Below the pieces are notes generated by a model. That model was not told where the DNA came from. It searched no databases and saw only the letters and a program-made list of their open reading frames with translations. A stretch of DNA of 57,805 nt. Source: an uncultured cyanobacterium. GTDB taxonomy: Bacteria > Cyanobacteriota > Cyanobacteriia > Cyanobacteriales > Chroococcidiopsidaceae. Position 1 is the first letter of the stretch. Every line of letters starts with the position of its first letter. A program made the translations under genes and the position numbers. The DNA is taken from assembly GCA_946221495.1 (NCBI GenBank), contig CAMIFA010000008.1, forward strand, positions 1 through 57,805. The letters run 5' to 3'. Positions 34,294 to 43,460 of the stretch are shown here, in pieces.

Positions 34294-36597
34294 ATGGCTT
34301 CTGTCCCCGACTCGTCTCTAGAGGCTGGGCTAACAGCACTACGCGATGGAGATTACCAAAGGGCGATCGCTCACTTGGAAGCTATTTGCGATCAACATCA
34401 AACGCCTGAGCAGATTAAAGCTCAAATGGGCTTAGTTGTAGCTTATGAACATACAGGCGAAATTAACCGCGCCCTTGTCCTTTGTCAATCGCTGAGTAAC
34501 AGCACTAGTCCTCAAACAAAAAAGTGGGCAGAGCGTAAGCAGGCAGAATTAAAAAACCGTTACATAGCTACTGAAACAACTACCACACCACCAGAAACTG
34601 ATGTAACTGGATTTGTTGCTTTTGAGAGGAAACAGGAGACAGGAGACAGGAGACAGGAGATTAGAGGACAAGGAGACAAGGAGACAAGGAGACAAGGGGA
34701 GTCAGGAGCCAGGAGTCAGGAGATTAGAGGACAAGGAGACAAGGAAATAGAAGAAGTTCTCATTTCCCAATCTCCCCCAGCTCCCTCAACTTCCCCAGCT
34801 CCCCCATTTTCTCTTGAGTGGCGACAAGCAGGACGAGCTAAACGATGGCAACCTAATCGCCCAGTTAACTTAATTCCGTTTTGGCTGCTAGAGTTCGGTA
34901 CTGCTGTGCTGTTGTTTTGGCTAATTCGGGAATTGCTCAAGTTTGCGATGGCTAGCACGAATGCTGTTTTAGTTAAGTTGCCTTATTTGGAGCCAATTCA
35001 ACTTTTTTATCGCGATCCGACACTGTTTGTGCTGCTGATCCTGGGAATTCTCCTTGTTGTGTCGCCTTGGTTGCTGGATCAACTGCTACGGCTATGTTAT
35101 GGTCTGCAACCATTATCAAGAGATGCGCTTTCTACTCATAGCCCAGAAGCAATTAGAGTGCTGCAACGCTATTGCCGACAGCGACGTTGGTCATTACCGC
35201 GTCTGGCTATTTTGCCGATATCAGTACCTATGGCACTAACCTATGGTAATTTGCCGCGTACAGCAAGAATCGTGGTTACTCAGGGGCTATTGGAGCAGTT
35301 GGTAGATGATGAAATTGCTACAATCTACGCAGGTCAGCTGGGACATATTACTCACTGGGATTTTGTCCTCATGTCCCTGATAATTTTGGTAACTGGCTTG
35401 CCCTACATCATCTATTATCAAGTTGCTCAATGGGGACGGACATCAAATCCAATTTTACGCTCAGTTATGGCAGCGATCGCTTCTTTGGCTTATGGTGTTT
35501 GGTGGCTTTTGGGCTACTCTGCTGTATGGCTGTCGCAACTGCGGATCTACTATAGCGATCGCCTGGCTACGGAAATCACTGGTAATCCCAATGCACTTAG
35601 TCGAGCCTTACTTAAGATATCTCAAGGCATTACCTTAGACATTCAGCAACGGGGACATACTAGTTGGTTGCTAGAAAGCTTAAACTTGATCACATTGGTA
35701 GGCTACCGTCAAGCAATAACTTTGGGTAACTTCCACTCCTGCTCTGAAGTTGAACGTATCCTTGCTTGGGACTGTCTCAATCCTGCTCGTTACTGGCTAA
35801 ATATAAATAATACGCATCCTTTAATTGGCGATCGCTTGCAACGTCTCAACTCCATCGCCCAGCAATGGCATTTACAAACTGAACTAAATTTAGTTAGGAG
35901 ACAGAAGTCAGGAGTTAAATCATTTAATTCTTCATCTTCGCCAATCTCCTTTGTTTTCACTCGTTCCTCTTTATTACAAGCTGCTCCTTTTTTGGGTATT
36001 GCACTTGGCTTTGCCTTTGGCTGCTTAACTTGGCTAATTGGTGGAATTAGTATTCTATTTCAATCTGCTCAATTAGCCTGGATGTACGGCGATTGGGTAA
36101 TTATTAGAGCTTGCCTACCCATTGGCTTTAGCATCGGCACTTTTATCCGCATTAATTCTTTCTTTCCAGATATCACTGCCAGTGTTCAAATTAATAGCTT
36201 ATCTGAACTTCTAGACAATCCTAATGCTTTACCCGTTGATAGCCAGCCTGTACGTTTACAAGGTAAGCTATTGGGTCGTCGTGGCATCAGTAACTCCTTA
36301 GGACAGGATTTGATTTTACAGTCTGCTAACGGTTTAGTTAAACTACATCATTTTTCTTGGCTAGGAGCGATAGGAAATCTCTTACTCAGCCAATCACCAA
36401 GCCCTAGAGACTTAGTAGGTGAGAATGTTGTTGTTTCAGGCTGGTTTCGTCGTGGGGCAACTTCTTGGCTTGACATAGATAGCTGGCGATTGCCCAGTGG
36501 CAAAATTAGTCGTAGTGGTCATCCTGTCTGGTCTACCCTTTTAGCAAGTGCAGCAGCAGTTTGGGGAGCATATATTATTTTGGGTAGTGGAGAATAG
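34294..36597 (+). CDS. M48-like membrane pseudoprotease with TPR and repeat-coded linker
   Basis: 767 residues. Residues 1-90 are a TPR-like helical region. A polar linker at 111-151 contains QEIRGQGDKE twice and is coded by a purine-rich minisatellite, followed by a Pro/Ser stretch. Then come membrane helices and an M48/HtpX-type domain with DDEIATIYAGQLGHITHWDF. The zinc motif HExxH has become G-Q-L-G-H at about residue 346-350, and the third ligand Glu (ExxAD) is replaced in RIYYSDRLATE. So zinc and the catalytic Glu are lost. A C-terminal OB-like part (PVRLQGKLLGRRG ... VVVSGWFRRGATSWLDIDSW) follows between two helices. The family is known in cyanobacteria; I think it is a scaffold or regulator. 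Confidence 0.8.
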   Translation: MASVPDSSLEAGLTALRDGDYQRAIAHLEAICDQHQTPEQIKAQMGLVVAYEHTGEINRALVLCQSLSNSTSPQTKKWAERKQAELKNRYIATETTTTPPETDVTGFVAFERKQETGDRRQEIRGQGDKETRRQGESGARSQEIRGQGDKEIEEVLISQSPPAPSTSPAPPFSLEWRQAGRAKRWQPNRPVNLIPFWLLEFGTAVLLFWLIRELLKFAMASTNAVLVKLPYLEPIQLFYRDPTLFVLLILGILLVVSPWLLDQLLRLCYGLQPLSRDALSTHSPEAIRVLQRYCRQRRWSLPRLAILPISVPMALTYGNLPRTARIVVTQGLLEQLVDDEIATIYAGQLGHITHWDFVLMSLIILVTGLPYIIYYQVAQWGRTSNPILRSVMAAIASLAYGVWWLLGYSAVWLSQLRIYYSDRLATEITGNPNALSRALLKISQGITLDIQQRGHTSWLLESLNLITLVGYRQAITLGNFHSCSEVERILAWDCLNPARYWLNINNTHPLIGDRLQRLNSIAQQWHLQTELNLVRRQKSGVKSFNSSSSPISFVFTRSSLLQAAPFLGIALGFAFGCLTWLIGGISILFQSAQLAWMYGDWVIIRACLPIGFSIGTFIRINSFFPDITASVQINSLSELLDNPNALPVDSQPVRLQGKLLGRRGISNSLGQDLILQSANGLVKLHHFSWLGAIGNLLLSQSPSPRDLVGENVVVSGWFRRGATSWLDIDSWRLPSGKISRSGHPVWSTLLASAAAVWGAYIILGSGE
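34625..34745 (+). repeat. In-frame purine minisatellite inside the M48-like gene
   Basis: A 29-base unit is repeated exactly at 34654-34682 and 34717-34745, 63 bases (21 codons) apart, among further GGAGACA and CAAGGAGA tandem copies. Because the offset is a multiple of three the frame is kept. The protein gains Glu/Arg/Gln/Gly-rich repeats. The core word AGAGGACAAGGAG is also in the pdhB-secD gap at 23709. Confidence 0.8.
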
Positions 36598-37240
36598 AAC
36601 TACTTGGGAAATGTAAAGAAAAGTTGCAACTTTAAGAAATATATGTTTTACTGGAATATAGAATTAATATCAATTCAATAATTAACTGCATAAGTCAAGT
36701 TGCAGTTGCAAAGTTCTTAAAAATAGACCAGACTTTAATACTCGTGAATTTTATTTTAAGATTACTGCAATCATTTTGAGATTACTTTTTAAGCATTAGC
36801 CTCAGCAAATCTGGCAGTAATTTTTGTTTCCTCCTCGGAGACGAAGTTTATAAACTCTTGCTTGAGAGAGATATTTTGCCTAATACGGAGTTAAAAATAT
36901 TGCTAAACTTGGAAATACGGTGTTAAAAAGTGTTTCCTTTGCAAAGAGCGTGATATTCTAAAAGATAGTATTAAGTTTCTAGGAAATTAGAATTGTTCTC
37001 CGTAGAATAAGAGCTTCAATCTGGTAGATTATATACCTAGAAGTAAGGTTTTTCAGGAAAGTGCTTACAGAAATATCAACAATCTTTGCTCAGACGTTTA
37101 ACTAAATTGTAGAATTTGGCAGTTCAAAATAATAATTTTATTGGTGGCAATGTGTATCAATCTCATTTGTTTTTAGCCAACATTTAACGTCAGCAAGTTT
37201 CTTACTAATTCATTTGTACCTAAGTCTGGAGGTATCTTCC
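36598..37240. other. Long AT-rich leader region of the RNA-binding protein gene
   Basis: 643 bases with no credible gene. A 16-base direct repeat, AATACGGAGTTAAAAA at 36882-36897 and AATACGGTGTTAAAAA at 36914-36929 (32 bases apart), is the only repeat I see. The part next to the RRM gene may be a long 5' leader, which cold-regulated genes of this family are known to have; no start site can be read from sequence. Confidence 0.5.
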
Positions 37241-37732
37241 ATGTCAGTTCGTTTATACATTGGTAATCTGCCCAAAGAAGAAATAGAGCGTCAAGAGCTA
37301 CAAGCAGTTTTTGCAGAAGAAGGCGACGCTGTTACAACTAAAGTTATTAAAGATCGGAAAACAGGCAAATGTCGTGGTTTTGGTTTTGTAACAGTTAACG
37401 ATGACGAAAAAGCTGACCAAATCATTGAAAAATTCAACGGTCATATATTTAAAGATACCCCACTAAAAATTGAAAAAGCTTTGCCTAGAGCTAAAGGGCA
37501 AGAAGATGAGGAGCAAGAGCGTCCAGCTAGCAATGCTGGCGGTAGTACAAGTAGTAGCAATCCTGAAAAAGTTACTAGCCGTCGTAATGGTGGTGGCGGC
37601 AATAAAAAGCCACGACGCACAACTGCTAATACTACATCAACCGACTCAGAGGGTATTCGACCTGACCCACGTTGGGCTTCTGAGTTAGAAAAGCTCAAAG
37701 AAATGCTGGCAGCTCAAACTACCAATGGCTAA
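37241..37732 (+). CDS. RRM-type RNA-binding protein (cyanobacterial Rbp family)
   Basis: 163 residues. One RNA recognition motif at about 1-82 with RNP2 LYIGNL and RNP1 CRGFGFVTV, both with the aromatic residues that stack on RNA. A Ser/Gly/Asn/Arg-rich tail follows (GGGGNKKPRR), then a conserved-looking end, DPRWASELEKLKEML. Cyanobacterial Rbp proteins are often cold-induced, and some bring photosystem messengers to the thylakoid membrane. I chose the ATG at 37241, 8 bases after GGAGGT; the frame is open to 37214. The C-terminal helix makes this the longer, not the short Gly-rich type. Confidence 0.9.
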   Translation: MSVRLYIGNLPKEEIERQELQAVFAEEGDAVTTKVIKDRKTGKCRGFGFVTVNDDEKADQIIEKFNGHIFKDTPLKIEKALPRAKGQEDEEQERPASNAGGSTSSSNPEKVTSRRNGGGGNKKPRRTTANTTSTDSEGIRPDPRWASELEKLKEMLAAQTTNG

Positions 37733-38200
37733 TCAAGGTTAAGGACTAGAAACTCGGGACTAGGGAAGCACAGATTAAAGACTATAAGGTAATTGATTCT
37801 TTGCCTTCGGTAATTATAGCTTTTGTACTCTAGTCCCCCAGCTTAAAAACTTTATTTTTACCTCCAGTTGGAACTTATTTAATTGTTTTCTTAGATAGAC
37901 GCATAAATCAGGATACTCTCTTAAGAGTCTCCTAAGAAAAATCTAATGGCTATCAAACAAAAAGTAACAATATTTAAATAACTATTTGAAGCTCGGTACC
38001 TAAATCAATACATTTTGTGTGTTATTATACTTTTTATATTTAAGTATAAATTTTTGTTGCTTAACTAAGATTAGTAGAACTAGCAAAGTTGATATTTTGC
38101 AGATATAGCAAAGTAAAAACAAAAGTTTATATATACTACAACTGCAAGGGCTAATTCATCTCTTGTAGCACCTAACCTACGTGAAATAAAAAATAATTCT
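37733..38200. other. Gene-free AT-rich region before a glycosyltransferase gene
   Basis: 468 bases, no credible frame. It has purine-rich GGACTAG repeats near 37742-37766 (GGACTAGAAACTCGGGACTAGGG). Nothing else stands out. Confidence 0.5.
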
Positions 38201-39217
38201 ATGCGTGTATGTTTTATAGCTGTTACTGAGCCTACACCCAAATACCTGAATATGCTCAGAGCGCTTCTTTATAGCTTCCGTAAAAATGCAGGTATTTACA
38301 AAGATGCTCCTTTTACCGTTGTAACTAACGGTACTAACATCTCAGAACAAGAGCTTTCGCTTATTCAGGGGCAATTCTCACCAATTAATGTGCGGATAAT
38401 GCCGCGCTTGGGTAGTACCCCTTTTGCTAACAAGTTTCATGCTCTTTATGGTGTAGATGAATCTACCTATGATGTACTCGTGTATTTGGATTGTGATGTT
38501 GTAATTTTAGAAGCTTTAGATAAAATTACTGAAGGGCTTGATCCTGAAAAACCTTGTATTAAGGCTAAAGGAATCGGCAAAGAAGTAAGTACAAGAATTA
38601 TCGGGTATGATCGCCTGATTAAACATTACGGAAACCTAACAGAAGATCAACTTCAAACATATAAAAGTGAAGAGTTTAATATAGGATACCCCTTATTTAA
38701 CGCTGGGATATACGCTCTCACAAAGAAAGCTGTACTTGCAATTCGAGATGATGCAATTAAAATTTGTCACAATCTTCACGAGCGGCAGACTCCAAAAACA
38801 ATCAAAGATTTGCTCCGCTTACAATACTATAAATATTTAATAGAGAATTATTTAAGAGAGAAAAAAGGCAGTGAGCAGCCTTACTGGATAAGAAGTGTAG
38901 CTAGATATTTGCTACCAAAAAATGCAGTTTATTATCCTCAAGGGCAAACTGAACAAATGGGTTTAGCACTAGCAGTGTTAAAGCACAAAGTACCTTTTCA
39001 AATGTTGGATAAAACATTCAACTGGACTTCTCAACAGTTAATGCCGAACGGTAAGCTTCCCGCAGCTTTACATTACATGAAAGGCATATACAGCGATATT
39101 GACCGCGAACATCTGTTTGCCGGAGATTGGATTGAAAATTACTTGAACAATGAATATGCTACAAAAAAAGCCCTAGCAAATATTATAAATTGCTACAATT
39201 CTGAGGTCAAAAATTAA
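38201..39217 (+). CDS. Putative nucleotide-sugar glycosyltransferase (GT-A fold)
   Basis: 338 residues. The N-terminus MRVCFIAVTEPTPKYLNMLRALLYSFRKN and the metal-binding DxD in DVLVYLDCDVVILEALDKI are typical of GT-A enzymes such as family 8; PLFNAGIYALTKKAV fits the acceptor-side NxG motif of such enzymes. The substrate is unknown. It may help make polysaccharide or glycogen-like primers. It stands alone, with a terminator just after it; the codon use is AT-rich and there is no HIP1 site, which may mean acquisition. Confidence 0.7.
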   Translation: MRVCFIAVTEPTPKYLNMLRALLYSFRKNAGIYKDAPFTVVTNGTNISEQELSLIQGQFSPINVRIMPRLGSTPFANKFHALYGVDESTYDVLVYLDCDVVILEALDKITEGLDPEKPCIKAKGIGKEVSTRIIGYDRLIKHYGNLTEDQLQTYKSEEFNIGYPLFNAGIYALTKKAVLAIRDDAIKICHNLHERQTPKTIKDLLRLQYYKYLIENYLREKKGSEQPYWIRSVARYLLPKNAVYYPQGQTEQMGLALAVLKHKVPFQMLDKTFNWTSQQLMPNGKLPAALHYMKGIYSDIDREHLFAGDWIENYLNNEYATKKALANIINCYNSEVKN

Positions 39218-39957
39218 GTTTGGACGACAAGGGGCATGAACAATGCCCTTTTAGTTAAAAAGCTCTGCCCAGAACTTATTTAGCTATATTGCTTTCTAGT
39301 ACAACATTTTTGTACAGGCTAAAACCTAGATGCGAATTTATGTAAAATTGCCCCAGTTGGTTCGTGAGGCGATAAAAAATTTGCTCTTGAGTAATTAGTT
39401 ATACCAAGTTAACTTCAGTTCAGGGATTTAGCTAACAAAGGCTTTTGTAAGACATCTATATATTAATGATCGCGATCGCCCTACACTAAGTATATTTCTC
39501 TAGCGGCTATCAATTAGCACTATTCAGCAAAACTCAAGTTGCTTCGTTATCCTCAAAACTTGCGTGTACAGGCAATTACATTTTATCAACTTGGGGTAGT
39601 AAATGTCTAAATATTTGGAAATTGAATTTATTCAGGTTAGGTGCAATATGTAAATTCAATTGTTCAAATTCGGCTACATATTTAATAAGAATTTATAGAA
39701 ATAACTATCTATAGAACCTAGAGTATCTCACCTAAGAAAGAGTGACAAAAACAAAAAAGCATTATTTAGCCTGTTAAAAACCTCAAGGCTGAAACGGATG
39801 ACTAATAGAACTATTTCCGTTAACGGATGCAATGAGGTATTATTATCCTTAAATTAAACTTAAGAATCATTAAGACATCCCTGGCTAGTGAGAGTAAGTG
39901 ATACTTAAACCCTCAGAGCCGTGCCGCACACCGTCATTTTCTCTAAGAGCTAAACAC
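39218..39957. other. Gene-free region between two glycosyltransferase genes
   Basis: 740 bases. It starts with the terminator at 39229-39256 and has a short hairpin GTACAA/TTGTAC near 39299-39317 and an overlapping HIP1-like site (GATCGCGATCGCC) near 39468. An AACGGA/TCCGTT inverted pair lies near 39794-39820. No credible small gene. The promoter of the next gene should be near the right end. Confidence 0.5.
39229..39256 (+). terminator. Terminator after the GT-A gene
   Basis: AAGGGGCAT (39229-39237) pairs with ATGCCCTTT (39243-39251, one G-U pair), with a five-base loop and T-rich tail (TTTTAGTT). It begins 12 bases past the stop codon, the right place for intrinsic termination. Confidence 0.75.
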
Positions 39958-41235
39958 ATGAACTCCGCAAATCAAAAGCACATTGCCCTAATTTCAGTCC
40001 ATGGCGATCCTGCGATTGAAATCGGGAAAGAAGAAGCTGGGGGACAAAACGTTTACGTGCGCCATGTGGGCGAGGCACTAGCCAAGCTTGGATGGCAAGT
40101 TGATATGTTTACCCGCAAAGCAAGCGCTGACCAAGAAACTATTATTGCACATAGCGCTAATTGTCGGACAATCCGCTTAACTGCTGGTCCAGAAGAATTT
40201 GTACCACGCGATAATATTTTCGGATATGCGCCAGAGTTTGTACAGCAGCTTTTGAAGTTTCAGCAGCAATCTGGAATCAAATATCCGCTTTTTCACACAA
40301 ATTACTGGATCTCTAGTTGGGTAGGGATGCAGCTTAAGAAAATTCAAGGTAGTAAACAAGTTCATACTTACCACTCCTTGGGAGCAGTTAAATATAAGTC
40401 AGTTTCTACGATTCCGCTAATTGCTAAAACTCGGTTGGGCGTTGAGAAAGAAGTTTTAGAGACAGCAGAACGGATTGTAGCGACAAGTCCCCAGGAAAAA
40501 GAGCATATGCGATCGCTTGTCTCCACTAAAGGTGATATTGATATTATCCCCTGTGGTACAGATATCCATAGATACGGTTCTATTGACAAGCTAGCAGCAA
40601 GAGCAGAATTAGGAATTAATCCGCAAACCAAAGTTATTCTTTATGTGGGGCGATTTGACCGCCGTAAGGGAATTGAAACTTTAGTTCGTGCTGTTGGCAA
40701 GTCTGAGTTACGTGGTACTGACTTGAAGTTAATCATCGGCGGTGGTAGTCGTCCAGGTCAAAGTGACGGTATTGAGCGCGATCGCATTGAAGGTATTGTT
40801 GAAGAACTAGGAATGAGTGACTTCACTGTCTTCCCTGGTCGTCTGGGTGATGAAATATTACCAACTTATTACGCTGCTGCTGATGTTTGTGTAGTTCCTA
40901 GTCATTATGAACCTTTTGGTTTAGTCGCAATTGAAGCAATGGCAAGTGGTACACCAGTAGTCGCTAGCGATGTCGGTGGGCTTCAGTTTACTGTTGTCCC
41001 TGGAGAAACAGGCTTGCTTGCGCCGCCAAAAAATGATGCTGCGTTCGCGGCAGCAATTGATGCAATTCTTTTAGATCCTGATTATAGGAATAAATTAGGT
41101 CAGGCAGCGAGAAAGCGTGTAGAAACTAAGTTTAGTTGGGATGGTGTTGCTACTCAACTTAGTGAACTTTACGATGAAATTTTGCTGCAATCAGTTGAAA
41201 TTCCAGCTGCTAGTGAAACAGCTGTAAGTGCCTAA
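39958..41235 (+). CDS. GT4-family glycosyltransferase
   Basis: 425 residues from the ATG at 39958; an upstream in-frame GTG at 39898 is less likely. It is a GT-B fold enzyme: N-terminal GGQNVYVRHVGEALAKLGWQVDMFTRK, and C-terminal YVGRFDRRKGIETLVRAV and HYEPFGLVAIEAMASGTPVVASDVGG with the E-x7-E donor-sugar motif. This sequence pattern is shared by sucrose-phosphate synthase-like and MshA-like retaining transferases. The donor and acceptor cannot be fixed; sucrose-type or exopolysaccharide synthesis are both possible. Confidence 0.85.
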   Translation: MNSANQKHIALISVHGDPAIEIGKEEAGGQNVYVRHVGEALAKLGWQVDMFTRKASADQETIIAHSANCRTIRLTAGPEEFVPRDNIFGYAPEFVQQLLKFQQQSGIKYPLFHTNYWISSWVGMQLKKIQGSKQVHTYHSLGAVKYKSVSTIPLIAKTRLGVEKEVLETAERIVATSPQEKEHMRSLVSTKGDIDIIPCGTDIHRYGSIDKLAARAELGINPQTKVILYVGRFDRRKGIETLVRAVGKSELRGTDLKLIIGGGSRPGQSDGIERDRIEGIVEELGMSDFTVFPGRLGDEILPTYYAAADVCVVPSHYEPFGLVAIEAMASGTPVVASDVGGLQFTVVPGETGLLAPPKNDAAFAAAIDAILLDPDYRNKLGQAARKRVETKFSWDGVATQLSELYDEILLQSVEIPAASETAVSA

Positions 41236-41409
41236 AAAGCAATAGTGAAGTGTTAAGTCTTAGGTTTTCATTGAATGCATAACTTGGTGAGAATCTAATA
41301 CTTAACACTTAATCTCAAACTAATAAAATGAGAGTAAAACGATTGTATTGTCGCTTACTACTTAATAAGATATAACTGCAATTTGCTGATAATTGCTTAA
41401 TTAAAACAA

Positions 41410-42591
41410 CTAATCAATTGCTAAACGCGGTAATCTGTGTTTAAAACCACAAAGAATCTCCCAGGAGATAGTATTTAATTGACTTGCCCAATCATCAACT
41501 GAGATATTTTCATTTCCTTCTTGCCCTAGAAGTGTAATAACATCCCCTGCTTGTAAATCTGGAATCGCACTTACATCCAGCATTAATTGATCCATTGTAA
41601 TTGCTCCGATCTGAGGCACACGCTGACCTTTAATTAATACAGTCATTTTATTAGATAAATTACGAGGTACGCCATCAGCGTAGCCGATACCAATAACAGC
41701 AATTGTAAGTTCGCGATCGCTGATAAATTGATGTCCATAACTCACACCAGTGTGAGGGGGAATTGTCTTTACCTGAGTAACCCGCGCTTTGACTTGCAAG
41801 GCAGGTTTGAGGTTAATTTGAGATTGTAAATGGACGGCTGGATAAAGACCATAAATTGCTAAACCTACGCGCACTATGTCGTAGTGCAGAGTTGGATCGG
41901 TTAAGGTAGCAGCTGAGTTTGCTAAATGTAGTAGTGGTAACTGAATGCCAGTTGTTTTAATTTGGGCGATCGCCCTCTCGAAATATATCTGTTGCTGTCG
42001 CATTACAGTTTGGTCAATACTTTCTGCCGTTGCTAGGTGAGAATAAATGCTAACAATCTGAAGCTTGGGTAAGCGTTGCACTAGCTGCACAAATTCAGAT
42101 CCTTGCTGCCAAGGTTCTCCTAGACGTGACATTCCCGTATCTAGTTTGATATGTACAGGTACTGGCTGGGACTCGCTAATTGCTTCTAGAGTCTCTGAAA
42201 ATACCAAAGCTTGCTTAAAGCTACATAAAGTCGGCTGTAGTTGCCAGTAGGCGATCGCTTTAATTTGTTCAGGTGTGTGAGTTGCACCTAAAATCAAAAT
42301 CGGCGCTTTAATTCCAGCTTCGCGTAGTTCAATTCCCTCTGGGATTGTTGCCACACCAAGCCAGCTAGCACCAGATTGTAAAACAGTTTGAGCAACTGCG
42401 ATCGCTCCATGACCGTAGGCATCAGCTTTTACTACTGCCATTAGTGCCGTTTTTGGCGATAAAAGACTTTTTAGCTGACGTACATTGTGTGCTAGTGCCG
42501 CTAAATCAATTTCTACCCAGGCGCGTTGGCGTAATCCGCCATAAGTATCACACCCCATAGTTGCAATACTATGGTGTTCCTGACTCAACAT
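41410..42591 (-). CDS. alr: Alanine racemase
   Basis: 393 residues. The pyridoxal phosphate Lys55 lies in MAVVKADAYGHGAIAVAQ, and the second catalytic Tyr in TGVSYGHQF. It converts L-Ala to D-Ala for peptidoglycan. I prefer the ATG at 42591, which has AGGAG 9 bases upstream, over the start at 42615. The gene carries HIP1 sites and stands alone. Confidence 0.94.
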   Translation of the reverse strand: MLSQEHHSIATMGCDTYGGLRQRAWVEIDLAALAHNVRQLKSLLSPKTALMAVVKADAYGHGAIAVAQTVLQSGASWLGVATIPEGIELREAGIKAPILILGATHTPEQIKAIAYWQLQPTLCSFKQALVFSETLEAISESQPVPVHIKLDTGMSRLGEPWQQGSEFVQLVQRLPKLQIVSIYSHLATAESIDQTVMRQQQIYFERAIAQIKTTGIQLPLLHLANSAATLTDPTLHYDIVRVGLAIYGLYPAVHLQSQINLKPALQVKARVTQVKTIPPHTGVSYGHQFISDRELTIAVIGIGYADGVPRNLSNKMTVLIKGQRVPQIGAITMDQLMLDVSAIPDLQAGDVITLLGQEGNENISVDDWASQLNTISWEILCGFKHRLPRLAID

Positions 42592-42854
42592 ATAGCTCAC
42601 TCCTGCATCACTCACACTACTGCATAATCTAATAACTTATCCAGACTCAGGTTAGGTTAATCTGATTAACCAAAAATATCGTTAATTGTAGTAACAATTG
42701 TCGTCTTATAGATCAGATGCTTTGCAGGATTATGTTGAGTTTTAATATTTCAACTTAGTCTCTATAAGTCTCGTGTCTGGTCTTCTGGTCATTTAACCCG
42801 TGAATCGGTTATTATATATCGTACGTTACGGTAGAAAAACTACTGTTAAGAGTC

Positions 42855-43103
42855 ATGGCAACTGCTACTGCAAAAGTTGATGTACCTGTTGTAGTACCGA
42901 CAGTACCGAAAAAATTACCTTTCCTAGAGTCAATTTGCTGGCAGACTGGAAATGTTTATCAGTTTACCCCTGAGCAGATGCTGAGTCGTTATGAGCGGGG
43001 GTGGAGCTACTATAAACTGTTTAGCAACCTTGAGGGTGAGGAACTTAGTTTCCTAAAGGAACTTGCTAAACGATACAATTCCTGGCTACAAGCCGATCTA
43101 TGA
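42855..43103 (+). CDS. Small protein upstream of AbiEii-like remnant, possible antitoxin
   Basis: 82 residues. It starts with a low-complexity ATATAKVDVPVVVPTVPKK, then FLESICWQTGNVYQFTPEQMLSRYERGWSYYKLFSNLEGEELSFLKELAKRYNSWL, a helical region. Its stop overlaps the next start (ATGA at 43100-43103), so the two are translationally coupled. Cyanobacterial AbiEii-type genes are often preceded by a small gene of this kind, which may be the antitoxin; that is from memory and from layout. The gene seems intact. Confidence 0.65.
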   Translation: MATATAKVDVPVVVPTVPKKLPFLESICWQTGNVYQFTPEQMLSRYERGWSYYKLFSNLEGEELSFLKELAKRYNSWLQADL

Positions 43104-43363
43104 ACTTCAAGTTGGAGCATCATAATAAAATCCTCACAATTCTAGATAGCTTGGATCATGAGGTACTTAAGAAGGGTTCTGCTTACTTTGGTGGTGGAAC
43201 CCTTCTTGCACTTGATTTCGGGGAATACCGTTGGAGTAAGGATGTTAATTTCATTTTTTCAGTCGCTTCATCAGGTTATAAGAACCTTCGCACCGTTGTA
43301 TTTGATAGTGGCTATGAAGGATTATTCCATGATTTAAGCAGAATCAAAATATGTTTCGCCTAA
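43100..43363 (+). pseudogene. Truncated AbiEii-type nucleotidyltransferase toxin
   Basis: 87 residues, about one third of the usual 220-300. AYFGGGTLLALDFGEYRWSKDVNFIF matches the AbiEii nucleotidyltransferase core: the GG(G)T loop is at 31-34, but the metal-binding DxD is D48-V-N50, so the second Asp is lost. The domain ends abruptly (GLFHDLSRIKICFA), and the tkt terminator follows within 30 bases. Full AbiEii proteins transfer nucleotides to tRNA or bind GTP and stop growth on phage infection. Here the toxin is almost surely dead. Confidence 0.75.
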
Positions 43364-43389
43364 TGAATAAACTTCGCTCGCAAACTCCA

Positions 43390-43418
43390 TAAAAAATGGG
43401 GTTCTTGTGGGAACCCCT
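43390..43418 (-). terminator. Rho-independent terminator of tkt
   Basis: GGGGTTC (43398-43404) and GAACCCC (43411-43417) form a perfect stem. On the minus strand it is followed by ATTTTTT, and lies 43 bases past the tkt stop. It therefore ends the tkt transcript; on the plus strand there is no T-run. Confidence 0.85.
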
Positions 43419-43460
43419 AATTAGCTTGCTTCTAAATTTAGTGACGCAGCAACAAATTTG

